From: a virus
DNA length: 47,816 nucleotides
IMG/VR virus record: IMGVR_UViG_3300036771_000042
Location: 1 to 47,816 of that record
Reading direction: 5' to 3' (one strand)
In this document: piece after piece, positions 1 to 7,459 of the stretch
Position numbering within the stretch: position 1 is the first letter of the stretch
How the letters are laid out: each line of letters starts with the position of its first letter
Notes under the pieces: generated by a model
Told to the model about the DNA's origin: nothing
What the model saw: the letters and a program-made list of their open reading frames with translations, nothing else
Database searches by the model: none
Translations under genes and position numbers: made by a program

Positions 1-51
1 GCCTGGAATGCATTACGCAAAGGAATTGACGAAGAGGACAATGTACAATAA
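1..51 (+). CDS. sufU: SufU-like Fe-S assembly protein, C-terminal end only
   Basis: The first 16 codons and stop read AWNALRKGIDEEDNVQ. This fits the end of SufU, the zinc-dependent sulfur acceptor that takes persulfide from the SufS cysteine desulfurase. The assignment rests on a short tail and on position: sufU lies directly before sufB in Firmicutes suf operons, and the stop here is 20 bases before the sufB start. The rest of the gene is outside the window. Confidence 0.65.
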   Translation, partial: AWNALRKGIDEEDNVQ

Positions 52-71
52 CGATAGGGAGGTAGAGCAAG

Positions 72-1469
72 ATGGCTAAAAAAGCACCAGAAATGGAAGA
101 GTATAAATATGGTTTTCGTGACGAGCACAAATCCATCTTTCAAACCGGTAAAGGTCTGACTGCAGAAGTCGTTACCGAGATTTCCAAGATTAAGAACGAA
201 CCGGAGTGGATGTTGGAATTCCGTTTGAAATCCCTGAAACAATTCGAAAAGATGCCTATGCCGAAATGGGGCGGAGACCTCGACGGGTTGGATTTCAACG
301 AAATTCAGTATTATGTTCGTGCTTCTGACAAGCAAGGAAAAACATGGGAAGAGGTACCTTCCGAAATCAAGGAAACTTTTGATAAACTGGGTATCCCTGA
401 AGCGGAGCAAAAGTTCCTCGCAGGTGTATCGGCTCAGTATGAGTCCGAGGTTGTATACCACAACATGCAAAAGGAATTGGAAGATCAAGGTGTAATCTTC
501 ATGGATACGGATACTGCACTTAGAGAGCATCCAGAAATCCTGCGTGAATATTTCGCAACCGTTATTCCACCAGCAGATAACAAATTTGCTGCATTGAACA
601 GTGCCGTTTGGTCCGGAGGAAGCTTCATCTACGTGCCTAAAGGCGTAAAATGTGAAGTGCCTCTGCAAGCCTATTTCCGGATTAACTCCGAAAATATGGG
701 ACAGTTTGAGCGTACACTCATCATTGCAGACGAAGATAGCTTCGTTCACTATGTAGAGGGCTGTACAGCTCCGATCTACAGCACGAACTCACTGCACAGT
801 GCGGTCGTTGAGATTATCTGTAAGAAAAATGCCCGTGTTCGTTACACAACGATTCAAAACTGGGCACCAAACATCTACAACCTGGTTACCAAACGTGCGG
901 TTGCTGAAGAGAATGCAACGATGGAATGGGTCGATGGTAACATCGGTTCCAAACTGACGATGAAGTATCCAGCAGTTGTACTGAAAGGTCGCGGAGCTAA
1001 AGGTTCGGTTCTGTCCATCGCTGTAGCTGGTAAAAATCAGCATCAGGATGCAGGTGCGAAAATGATTCACTTGGCTCCAGATACAACATCAACCATTGTA
1101 TCCAAGTCGATCAGTAAACATGGTGGTAAAGTAACCTACCGTGGTCTGGCTTCCTTTGGTCGCCAAGCGGAAGGTGCGAAATCTAATATCAAATGTGATA
1201 CGCTCATTCTGGATAATGAGTCCACATCTGATACGATTCCTTACAATGAAATTATGAATGATAACATTATGCTGGAGCATGAAGCTACGGTATCGAAGGT
1301 GTCCGAGGATCAACTCTTCTACCTGATGAGCCGTGGTTTGACTGATGCAGAAGCAACACAGATGATTATCATGGGCTTCATTGAACCGTTCACGAAGGAA
1401 TTGCCGATGGAATATGCGGTAGAGATGAACAGATTGATCAAATTCGAAATGGAAGGCAGCATCGGTTAA
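72..1469 (+). CDS. sufB: Fe-S cluster assembly scaffold protein SufB
   Basis: A 465-residue SufB of normal length, part of the SufBCD scaffold on which cytosolic iron-sulfur clusters are built. Recognisable stretches include [29 protein letters not shown] and the C-terminal [27 protein letters not shown] ribosome site lies about 9 bases before the ATG. It is probably the last gene of the suf operon. Its final eight codons and stop are the phage attachment core, so integration left the protein unchanged but put prophage DNA directly behind it. Suf transcripts that read through would run antisense to the integrase. Confidence 0.97.
   Translation: MAKKAPEMEEYKYGFRDEHKSIFQTGKGLTAEVVTEISKIKNEPEWMLEFRLKSLKQFEKMPMPKWGGDLDGLDFNEIQYYVRASDKQGKTWEEVPSEIKETFDKLGIPEAEQKFLAGVSAQYESEVVYHNMQKELEDQGVIFMDTDTALREHPEILREYFATVIPPADNKFAALNSAVWSGGSFIYVPKGVKCEVPLQAYFRINSENMGQFERTLIIADEDSFVHYVEGCTAPIYSTNSLHSAVVEIICKKNARVRYTTIQNWAPNIYNLVTKRAVAEENATMEWVDGNIGSKLTMKYPAVVLKGRGAKGSVLSIAVAGKNQHQDAGAKMIHLAPDTTSTIVSKSISKHGGKVTYRGLASFGRQAEGAKSNIKCDTLILDNESTSDTIPYNEIMNDNIMLEHEATVSKVSEDQLFYLMSRGLTDAEATQMIIMGFIEPFTKELPMEYAVEMNRLIKFEMEGSIG
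1444..1469 (+). other. attL: attL core (26-bp direct repeat)
   Basis: The 26 bases from 1444 to the sufB stop are repeated exactly at 47690..47715. They encode the sufB tail EMEGSIG plus stop. The sequences outside the repeats differ on both sides, as expected for site-specific integration by a tyrosine recombinase into a conserved gene end. Confidence 0.95.
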
Positions 1470-1490
1470 GTAAATCACTAGGCGTATCAA

Positions 1491-1543
1491 TGACTAAACG
1501 GCTATCGAATATATCGTGCTACCGATATGATACCGTTTAGTCA
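1491..1543. other. Long nested inverted repeat between sufB and integrase stops
   Basis: Outer arms TGACTAAACGG-C-TATC and GATACCGTTTAGTCA pair over 15 positions with one bulge. Inner arms ATATCG and CGATAT close a six-base loop. The right arm overlaps the last codons of the integrase. There is no U-run, so it is not a classic intrinsic terminator. It could insulate the two convergent genes or serve as an integrase arm or Xis site. Confidence 0.6.
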
Positions 1544-2577
1544 AATACGCTCATGATTTCTTGCTTCCGTTCGGTATATAAGTGACCATATGTGTTCGCC
1601 GTTTGTTTGATATCATCATGTCGCATTAATTCTTTGACCAGGTAAATGTCGACACTTTTATTGATGAGATACGAAGCATAACTGTGACGAAGATCATGTA
1701 TCCGCAACTCAGGGAACACCGCTTTAAACTTTTTCATGTAATGTGAATAATGGTATGGCGTTGGTCCGCCGAACACATAAAGTTCCTCATTGAATCCGTA
1801 GATGTGATCTGCGGATTCTTTTTTTATGTTCGCAAGCATCTCAGAAATGAAGAGTGGGAATGGAACATATCCTACACTGCCTGCTGTTTTAGGGGAAGTA
1901 GGAATCCTTAATGTTATATCTAATGTCTTATCTACATACAATTGATTCTTTTCTAAATCGATGTCTTCCCATGTCAAAGCTAACGCTTCACCGATCCTTA
2001 GCCCCGTGTAAAACAAAAGTGTTGTCAGTTGTCGATAATAGTGCATTGTTAACTCGGGAAGTCTGGATTCAAAATCCTCTCGTTTGATGAAATTGATTTT
2101 AGGTCTTACTCTTTTAATTGGATCAACAATCATAGTTGGATCCTTACGTAAGCCAAAATATTTAACGGCATGGTTAATGAGGATTTTAAAATTGCTGAAA
2201 ACGGTTCTGGCACTATTGAGGGATTTGAAACTTGTTTCTAGAAAATGTTTGAAATCCATAACCTGTTGTACAGTTATATCTTTAGCTTTCAAGTGTCCAA
2301 ATCGCGGCTTGATATGAAGATTATACTCATTAGTTCTTCGGCGAATAGTTTTGTCCTTCAGCCTGGTATGTTTGATATTGTGTTCAAATACTTGATCGAT
2401 GGTCACTTCCTCTGTCAAATTATCTTGTAAGCTGGCTATGAATTCAGCTTCAGCAGTGACGGCTTCACTTCTTTTTTTAAATCCCCTTCGCATGGCCTGT
2501 TTGGATCGTCCGTATACATCCTTGTAACGAACTTTGAAATACCAGGTCTTTCTTTCTGAATCTTTGTAGATTGGCAT
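1537..2577 (-). CDS. int: Phage integrase, tyrosine recombinase
   Basis: A 346-residue site-specific recombinase that would join attP to the sufB attachment site and, with a directionality factor, excise the prophage. Catalytic residues are visible: Arg194 in TGLRIGEA, His294 and Arg297 in IHDLRHS, His320 in ELMRHDD, and nucleophile Tyr330 in TANTYGH. The N-terminal half carries the arm-binding (AP2-like) and SAM-like core-binding regions usual for Firmicutes phage integrases. The ATG at 2577 is preferred over one nine codons upstream because GGGAG lies 8 bases before it. It is next to attL, as expected. Confidence 0.96.
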   Translation of the reverse strand: MPIYKDSERKTWYFKVRYKDVYGRSKQAMRRGFKKRSEAVTAEAEFIASLQDNLTEEVTIDQVFEHNIKHTRLKDKTIRRRTNEYNLHIKPRFGHLKAKDITVQQVMDFKHFLETSFKSLNSARTVFSNFKILINHAVKYFGLRKDPTMIVDPIKRVRPKINFIKREDFESRLPELTMHYYRQLTTLLFYTGLRIGEALALTWEDIDLEKNQLYVDKTLDITLRIPTSPKTAGSVGYVPFPLFISEMLANIKKESADHIYGFNEELYVFGGPTPYHYSHYMKKFKAVFPELRIHDLRHSYASYLINKSVDIYLVKELMRHDDIKQTANTYGHLYTERKQEIMSVFD

Positions 2578-2596
2578 AGAAACACTCCCAGAATTA

Positions 2597-2610
2597 GAAC
2601 ACATGTTCTA
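2597..2610. promoter_or_regulatory. Possible LexA/SOS box upstream of integrase
   Basis: AGAACACATGTTCT matches the Bacillus LexA consensus CGAACRNRYGTTYG at 12 of 14 positions, missing only the outer bases. It lies 20 bases upstream of the integrase start codon, where LexA could block transcription. No convincing -35/-10 pair is visible beside it, and a chance match to the core in a window this size is plausible. Confidence 0.4.
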
Positions 2611-2678
2611 TTTTTATGTATGTTAAACCGCCTCGCAGCGGTGAAAGCGCAAGTTTAAATGAATTGGAAAATAGTATC

Positions 2679-3146
2679 TTAAAAAATTGATTCAATAACA
2701 CCGAGTGGATCAAACAATATAATATGGCGAGAATCAGCCCGGACTGATTTACCGTATTTGTCGGTATATCTATCAATTGCAGATTGTAAAAAATCCTCAG
2801 TCACACCCAGATATTCAGCAAGGTCATAGCGCCCCGTTATTTGTGCATGGTGGGCCTGTATAATTCGATCCAATGGAATCATGCAACGATAAGCCCACTG
2901 CCTTGCAAGTAATTCCTGTTTACGGTGTCGTACATCAGACTGATCTAAAATGTTACCTACGCTGGTATGGTGATGGCCTAGTTCTTCAGCTAGAATGCAT
3001 GCTTTTGCCACCGTAGTCGGGGTGAATTTATTTACCCAGACTACTCCATCGGCATATAGTCCTTTAGTTCTGGGGAGCATGGGCATCTCATAAACGTCAA
3101 TTTTGTGCTTGTACGCATCTCCAAGAAGTCGTTCGTAAGTGGCCAT
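2679..3146 (-). CDS. immA: ImmA/IrrE-family metallopeptidase
   Basis: A 155-residue protein whose centre reads ACILAEELGHHHTS, the zinc-site helix of the ImmA/IrrE family in the AEELGHH form often seen in phages instead of strict HEXXH. In ICEBs1 and phi105-type elements, ImmA cleaves the neighbouring repressor when RecA or cell-cell signals activate it. Here it starts one base after the repressor stop, so the two are almost certainly co-transcribed and translationally coupled. The expected role is proteolytic removal of the repressor during prophage induction. Confidence 0.9.
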   Translation of the reverse strand: MATYERLLGDAYKHKIDVYEMPMLPRTKGLYADGVVWVNKFTPTTVAKACILAEELGHHHTSVGNILDQSDVRHRKQELLARQWAYRCMIPLDRIIQAHHAQITGRYDLAEYLGVTEDFLQSAIDRYTDKYGKSVRADSRHIILFDPLGVIESIF

Positions 3147-3147
3147 T

Positions 3148-3744
3148 TTATTCTCCCTTTCGCTTTGACCTCACAAATTCCTTAAATCTTTCTATTTCCT
3201 CCAGTTCTTCTTCTGTCCAATCTTCTCCATCATGATGGGCTGCAACGGTACCGATATCCTCTTGACCGAAATCTTTCTCCAATTCTCGAAAAGCTTCTAA
3301 GGGAGTTAGTGTAGATCCTTCATATACAGGCGGTTCTTGTCTAGCAAACGCTGTAGCCAATAATTTAGGATCCATTTTTAATGTCTTAGAGAGCTTGTCA
3401 ATTAACTCACCTTTTTCATAGTCATGCGGCATAGGAGGAAGTGTATCCAGACTCTCAATCATTCCCTGCGGGTACTCCATATCTTTTTCCAATTGCGGTA
3501 CTGTCATATTAAGTTCATTTAATCTTTCTTCAATTAAAGCGTAAATTGATTTTCCTAAGAGATAGTTGATTGATACTTGAAAATAATCAGCTATGGTTTC
3601 TAAGGCTTTAATCTGGGGATTTTTTGTTCTCCCGTTAATAATTTGAGTTAAAGTCGTGTATGGAATGCCTGTATCCTTCGATAACTTCAACCTTGTAATT
3701 TTATGTCTGCTCAGAAGTTTATCGATTTGTTTTCCGATATCCAT
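3148..3744 (-). CDS. XRE-family phage repressor (ImmR/CI-like)
   Basis: A 198-residue protein with an N-terminal XRE helix-turn-helix (about residues 7-62: LSKDTGIPYTTLTQIINGR, then IADYFQVSINYLLGK). An acidic C-terminal half ends in EELEEIERFKEFVRSK. No LexA/CI-type serine protease domain is seen, which agrees with inactivation by the adjacent ImmA-like protease. It is transcribed leftward, divergent from the Cro-like gene. Palindromes in the intergenic region are its likely operators, and a half-similar CTTATTTGAG at 3765 just upstream of its start could mediate autoregulation. Confidence 0.92.
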   Translation of the reverse strand: MDIGKQIDKLLSRHKITRLKLSKDTGIPYTTLTQIINGRTKNPQIKALETIADYFQVSINYLLGKSIYALIEERLNELNMTVPQLEKDMEYPQGMIESLDTLPPMPHDYEKGELIDKLSKTLKMDPKLLATAFARQEPPVYEGSTLTPLEAFRELEKDFGQEDIGTVAAHHDGEDWTEEELEEIERFKEFVRSKRKGE

Positions 3745-3869
3745 GTTCCTAAGCCTCCAAATATCTTATTTGAGTTATTCCTCTTCAGTGGAATGTTAAC
3801 TTATTAGAGATAGATAAGTCAAGTTATATAAAGCAATTAATAGGAATATTGATTATAGGCATTATTTGT

Positions 3870-3952
3870 TATCTCATATAAGATAATATAGTTGCATTTA
3901 AACTCATATGAGATAATATCGTCATTGAGTTAATATCTCATATGAGATATTA
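3870..3952. promoter_or_regulatory. Genetic-switch operator region with three palindromes
   Basis: Three copies of a CTCATATGAG-type dyad lie between the divergent repressor and Cro-like genes: 3870..3885 (CTCATATAAG core), 3903..3912 and 3931..3952. The last is a perfect 22-bp palindrome. Their centres are about 30 and 34 bp apart. They are the natural binding sites for the repressor and the Cro-like protein. Confidence 0.8.
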
Positions 3953-3953
3953 T
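3925..3953 (+). promoter_or_regulatory. Candidate early rightward promoter
   Basis: TTGAGT (3925..3930) and TATTAT (3948..3953) are separated by exactly 17 bp, and the perfect palindromic operator fills the spacer, so a bound repressor would exclude RNA polymerase. The transcript would start very close to the AGGAGG at 3961. A second possible pair is TTGCAT (3892) and TAATAT (3914) with a 16-bp spacer. Confidence 0.5.
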
Positions 3954-3976
3954 TGATTTCAGGAGGTGACGAACTT

Positions 3977-4174
3977 ATGGGAACCGCGGTCAAAAACAAT
4001 GTCGATCGAATACTTCAGGTAAAAGGCTGGACTCGTTATCGATTGAGTAAAGAGAGTGGTGTAACAATGTCGGTTATTTATAGTCTTGGTCAAAAGGAAT
4101 CTGGACCTACGGCTGATAAGCTTCTGAAAATAGCTGACGCTCTCGGTTGCACTGTTGACGAGTTGGTAAGATAG
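3977..4174 (+). CDS. Cro-like XRE-family regulator
   Basis: A 65-residue single-domain helix-turn-helix protein (RYRLSKESGVTMSVIYSL, then LLKIADALGCTVDELVR). It is the first gene of the rightward early operon and diverges from the repressor, the position of Cro. The ATG at 3977 is chosen because AGGAGGTGA ends 7 bases before it; an upstream in-frame start would lie inside the operator. Expected role: binding the shared operators and tipping the switch toward lytic growth. Confidence 0.88.
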   Translation: MGTAVKNNVDRILQVKGWTRYRLSKESGVTMSVIYSLGQKESGPTADKLLKIADALGCTVDELVR

Positions 4175-4264
4175 TTTGTTATGAAAAATCCGTAGTAAAT
4201 CCGTAGCGCAGGTGTAGTAAAGCTCAAATACACTTATCTCGTAACAGGAAAGGGAGGCGACTAC

Positions 4265-4906
4265 ATGAATATTCGCACTGAAAACTGGCTCGGTCATGCA
4301 ATCCGTTTTGTGGAAAAGTATCCTGGCGACTGGTGGGCAGTTGCTGCTGATGTTACTAAAGCTTTAGGGATTAGAAACACCGCTCAAGCAATTAACGGAA
4401 ACCATAGATCAAACGGTAAGGGGCTACCCAATAGCCAAAAGGGTGTATGTAAACTAGATACCCCTGGTGGTGTGCAAGATGTCCTCATTGTAAACGAACC
4501 TGGTATCTATCGATTAATTTTCCGAAGCAACAAGCGAGATGCTGAAGCGTTCCAAGATTGGGTATTCGACATCATCAAAGCGCTTCGGCAGTCGACAGGC
4601 CTTGAAGGATTCCAGGTGTTCCGAATGCTTGATAAGGATCACCAACGTTCAGCGATGGCGAATCTTTGCAAGACAATCAGGAGTCCGGTTCAAGTTGATT
4701 TCATAAAAGCGAATACAATTGCGAATAAAGCAGTCTCAACAAAACATGGACATTCGAAGATGGTCAAAAAGAATCAAATGACTCCTGAAATGCTGGTTGA
4801 TCGGCAGCCTATCTTGGATGAAACCGTTGAACTAATGGGCATTGTAAGTAAATTTGATTTACCGATCAAGGTGAGTGAAACGATTTATGATCGGTTTGCA
4901 CATTGA
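4265..4906 (+). CDS. Bro-N domain phage antirepressor
   Basis: A 213-residue protein whose first 115 residues form a Bro-N (BRO/antirepressor) domain: WWAVAADVTKALGIRNTAQA, then VNEPGIYRLIFRSNKRDAEA and FQDWVFDIIKALR. The C-terminal half (about 120-213) is not a familiar KilA-C or ANT domain and is rich in polar helix-formers. Phage Bro-N proteins bind DNA and often antagonise the lysogenic repressor. AGGAAAGGGAGG precedes the ATG. The 90-base gap before it holds a short direct repeat (ATCCGTAG at about 4188 and 4199). Confidence 0.88.
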   Translation: MNIRTENWLGHAIRFVEKYPGDWWAVAADVTKALGIRNTAQAINGNHRSNGKGLPNSQKGVCKLDTPGGVQDVLIVNEPGIYRLIFRSNKRDAEAFQDWVFDIIKALRQSTGLEGFQVFRMLDKDHQRSAMANLCKTIRSPVQVDFIKANTIANKAVSTKHGHSKMVKKNQMTPEMLVDRQPILDETVELMGIVSKFDLPIKVSETIYDRFAH

Positions 4907-4941
4907 ATTAAATTCTGATAACAACGAAATAAGGTGATCAT

Positions 4942-5151
4942 TTGGAAACTCATTTTTACACAGCATCGGAAGTGAAAGTTTTCCTAGGTCTCAATTCGCT
5001 TCGTACTGCACAGATGCGCATCCAAGCTCTTAATGAGGAATTAAAGTCTAAAGGCTATTGGATCGAGAGGGGAAAGATTCCTAAAACTTTCTTTCATGAA
5101 AAGTACCCGTATATCACTGTTTCAGAAGGAATTAGCCTCCAGGCCAAATAG
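4942..5151 (+). CDS. Small DNA-binding protein, excisionase-like
   Basis: A 69-residue protein starting at TTG with AAGGTGA five bases upstream. YTASEVKVFLGLNSLRTA resembles the winged-helix entry of Xis/MerR-like proteins. IPKTFFHEKYPYI resembles the tail of phage proteins annotated as DNA-binding or excisionase-like. It could be the directionality factor for the integrase, since no other Xis candidate is evident, but the fold assignment is tentative. Confidence 0.6.
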   Translation: METHFYTASEVKVFLGLNSLRTAQMRIQALNEELKSKGYWIERGKIPKTFFHEKYPYITVSEGISLQAK

Positions 5152-5166
5152 AAGGGAGAAATCAAC

Positions 5167-5385
5167 TTGATCAAATCACCAACCCTGGCGCCGCCAGAAG
5201 TGATGGACTTCTGTGCTAATCCAGAATGTGCATCTGAAATCGTAGATGGTCAGATCGCTGTACGACACGGTAAGGATTTGTACTGTAAGCTCAGCTGCGT
5301 TGCAAAGTCCATCGGAGCTGTAACGATCACAGCCGGAGAGGAGAGTGACCTCGATGCAGATCCCGCAACATCTGTTCCAGGATAA
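5167..5385 (+). CDS. Small cysteine-containing protein of unknown function
   Basis: A 72-residue product starting at TTG after GAAGGGAGA. Four cysteines (FCANPEC and LYCKLSC) form two pairs that could bind zinc, like treble-clef or ribbon phage proteins. The last eleven codons overlap the next gene. No family is recognised. Confidence 0.6.
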   Translation: MIKSPTLAPPEVMDFCANPECASEIVDGQIAVRHGKDLYCKLSCVAKSIGAVTITAGEESDLDADPATSVPG

Positions 5386-5659
5386 ATACTGGCGGTGCAC
5401 GTTGTACCTGTTTATGAACCAGCCTAGGCTTCGTCAGTGTCTGGTGGCCAAGTATTTTGATCTGCAGGGCGGCACCATCAAGTCCGCTGCGTTGAAGAAG
5501 TTGGCCAAACCATGGAGCCCGTCAGAACAGTTCATGCTTAACCTGGCCTTGCACCTATTCAGCTCTGGACTGGCCAAAGTAAATCTAGCTGATATGGATT
5601 ATCTGGACAGCAATAACAAAGCCCTGGTCCACGAAGCATTAAAAATACGATTCGGTTGA
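5354..5659 (+). CDS. Hypothetical early phage protein
   Basis: A 101-residue product, mostly helical by composition, with no family recognised. The ATG at 5354 is preferred because AGGAGA ends nine bases before it; a GTG at 5345 is too close to that site. It overlaps the preceding gene by 32 bases in another frame, which suggests translational coupling within the early operon. SAALKKLAKPWSPSEQFMLN suggests a helical DNA- or protein-binding segment, but no function can be assigned. Confidence 0.7.
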   Translation: MQIPQHLFQDKYWRCTLYLFMNQPRLRQCLVAKYFDLQGGTIKSAALKKLAKPWSPSEQFMLNLALHLFSSGLAKVNLADMDYLDSNNKALVHEALKIRFG

Positions 5660-5672
5660 AAGGAGATTCTAA

Positions 5673-6158
5673 ATGGCTCGTTATTTTCAAGTAACTAAGG
5701 CAAGCAGCCTTTACCGTGATTTCATCGCATACCGGAGCAACGCCAAAGCGATTCGCGAACTGGTCAAGGACTTCATCGCAACATACGCTATCGAATCCAC
5801 GGTTTATTGGGCATCGGACGAAGCCTTGTACATCGTTCCAACGGAAAAGGATGCTAGCTCTCATGGTTCAGTTCTTTGTGCAGCAATTGAAGAGGGACTA
5901 CGGAAATTCAAAGTTAACTCTCGGATCGGAAAGGCTTGGGTGAACGCTTTGGAGGTTCAGAAGCTGAAGATCTTAAGAAAACCGATTGTATCCTTTTACT
6001 TCAGACCCTCCAGGAGTGGACGTACTCGTAGTCATCTGTTCAGTGTGGACGAGCTGGTTTACTGTAGTCTGGATCCATGCGAAGGAGATCCACCAGTGGG
6101 GATGATTGAAATGAAAGCCAGCGAGTTCTTTAAAATTATTGAAGACGCTGAAGCATGA
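5673..6158 (+). CDS. Hypothetical early phage protein, 161 residues
   Basis: A product with AAAGGAG directly upstream and 13 bases after the preceding gene. It looks like a compact alpha/beta protein with a basic middle (RPSRSGRTRSH) and an acidic end (FFKIIEDAEA). No recognisable catalytic motif is seen. Its place in the early operon suggests a role in host takeover or regulation, but this is only positional. Confidence 0.7.
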   Translation: MARYFQVTKASSLYRDFIAYRSNAKAIRELVKDFIATYAIESTVYWASDEALYIVPTEKDASSHGSVLCAAIEEGLRKFKVNSRIGKAWVNALEVQKLKILRKPIVSFYFRPSRSGRTRSHLFSVDELVYCSLDPCEGDPPVGMIEMKASEFFKIIEDAEA

Positions 6159-6173
6159 GAGGAGGTGAAGAAT

Positions 6174-6371
6174 TTGCCAAAGGAAAAATTAATGACTGAA
6201 CAGCATTTTACAGCAGCCTGTGCCTTTTATCTGGCGTTAGCTAGCCAAATGCGCCGCAGCGGCCATATCAAAGTCGCCACCCATGCGGACAAGCAGTATC
6301 GCACTTATCGTAATCGTCTGGAAAGCAAAAAGCAGCCGCTCGGATCCGACCCCGAAACTGCTGCTCACTAA
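6174..6371 (+). CDS. Small hypothetical protein
   Basis: A 65-residue product if it starts at the TTG at 6174, eight bases after AGGAGGTGA. A GTG at 6165 overlaps that ribosome site and is less likely; an ATG at 6192 is also possible. It is rich in basic and aromatic residues (MRRSGHIKVATHADKQYRTY) and may bind nucleic acid. No family is recognised. Confidence 0.6.
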   Translation: MPKEKLMTEQHFTAACAFYLALASQMRRSGHIKVATHADKQYRTYRNRLESKKQPLGSDPETAAH

Positions 6372-6418
6372 ACCAAACTATTCTATCGCCAGTCTACACC
6401 GGCAGAAAGGATTATGCA

Positions 6419-6583
6419 ATGTCAGTTATCGGAAAGGTTTGGCTTGCCTTTACCCGTGAAGAACGGATGATCTGTTTGGAGTTTGCAGCTTATGAGAATG
6501 CCAAGCGCCAGGCTCGTATCCAAGAATTGAAATATACGACTCGAGTTAGAGCCAGTTTACGGCAGAAAGGAAGTTCAGTATGA
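6419..6583 (+). CDS. Small 54-residue protein coupled to AbrB-like gene
   Basis: A short gene preceded by AGAAAGGA with normal spacing. It reads MSVIGKVWLAFTREERM and continues as a charged, probably helical protein. Its stop overlaps the next start as ATGA (6580..6583), typical of translationally coupled phage genes. Position, ribosome site and coupling support a real gene. Function is unknown. Confidence 0.55.
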   Translation: MSVIGKVWLAFTREERMICLEFAAYENAKRQARIQELKYTTRVRASLRQKGSSV

Positions 6584-6837
6584 GCATGAAAGCTACGGGT
6601 ATTGTCCGCCGCATAGACGATCTGGGTCGTGTTGTTATTCCGAAAGAGCTTCGCAGGGTTCATGGTATTGAAGAAGGAGATACGCTGGAGTTTTTCGTGG
6701 ATGATGACAAGATCATCCTTCGCAGGTATCAACCAGGTTGCTTCTTCTGCGGAGAGGACGAAAGTCTGCAATCATTCCAAGGTAAACCGATTTGTATAAA
6801 GTGTATTACTAAGGCTTCCCAACTTACTAAAAACTAA
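6580..6837 (+). CDS. AbrB-family transition-state regulator with zinc ribbon
   Basis: An 85-residue protein. Residues 4-50 are a swapped-hairpin AbrB DNA-binding domain (ATGIVRRIDDLGRVVIPKEL, EEGDTLEFFVDDDKIILRRY). In place of the usual AbrB C-terminal multimerisation region it ends in two CXXC pairs (CFFC and CIKC), a probable zinc ribbon. Proteins of this build are common in Bacillus-group genomes and phages. It may interfere with host AbrB control or regulate phage genes. An internal ATG two codons later is also possible. Confidence 0.9.
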   Translation: MSMKATGIVRRIDDLGRVVIPKELRRVHGIEEGDTLEFFVDDDKIILRRYQPGCFFCGEDESLQSFQGKPICIKCITKASQLTKN

Positions 6838-6859
6838 AACCTATTAGGAGGACTCATCC

Positions 6860-7459
6860 ATGCAAAATATCATTCCGATCCAAATCACATTTCAAGCGGT
6901 AAACGCGACTGACATTAAAAACCTGGTGCACGATCTGGCGGGCACGTTGGGTAGTATGCCGAACGATTCCGTGCCGGCAGAGACTACAGTCTCCACTGTT
7001 CCTACACAACCTGCACCGACTCAGCCTTCTGCCCAGGCTCCAGTGCAACAACCACCGACCCAGCAGCTGCAATATGGCCAACAGCCGCCGCAATATGGGC
7101 AGCAACCTCAGTACGGTCAACAACCTGGCTACGGTCAGCAGCCGCAGTATGGCCAACAACCAGAACAACCACAATACGGACAGCAGCCGCCAGTGCAGGG
7201 CCAACCAGGTCAACAAGATCAGCAGCAGCAGCAGCAGTACAGCCAACAGCCACCGCAACAAGGAGGCGTCCCAACTACAACTCCTGGTTATACGCTGGAT
7301 CAACTTGGCGTAGCTGCTCAGCCGGTTATGGATGCAGGCAAAGGGCCGGAGCTGATCGGATGGTTGCAGCAACAAGGGGTAGGCGGTCTGACGCAGCTTG
7401 ATCCGAGTAAGTACGGCGAATTTGCAACGTTCCTCCGTAGCCTTGGGGGCCGCATCTAA
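6860..7459 (+). CDS. Replication-module protein with YGQQP low-complexity repeats
   Basis: A 199-residue protein of three parts: a short N-terminal domain (1-38), a disordered Pro/Gln/Tyr-rich region (about 45-140) with six YGQQP repeats and a run of Gln, and a folded C-terminal part (about 143-199) ending in YGEFATFLRSLGGRI. It lies one base ahead of the DUF2800 nuclease gene and two genes ahead of the DUF2815 protein, which carries the same repeats. The shared tail suggests the two proteins meet at the replication fork. Function is otherwise unknown. TAGGAGG precedes the ATG. Confidence 0.85.
   Translation: MQNIIPIQITFQAVNATDIKNLVHDLAGTLGSMPNDSVPAETTVSTVPTQPAPTQPSAQAPVQQPPTQQLQYGQQPPQYGQQPQYGQQPGYGQQPQYGQQPEQPQYGQQPPVQGQPGQQDQQQQQQYSQQPPQQGGVPTTTPGYTLDQLGVAAQPVMDAGKGPELIGWLQQQGVGGLTQLDPSKYGEFATFLRSLGGRI

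Noticed and set aside
7060-7200. Repeated DNA that could suggest a CRISPR or tandem-repeat locus
   Set aside because: The repeats are short, coding and contiguous, with no spacers; they are YGQQP codons.
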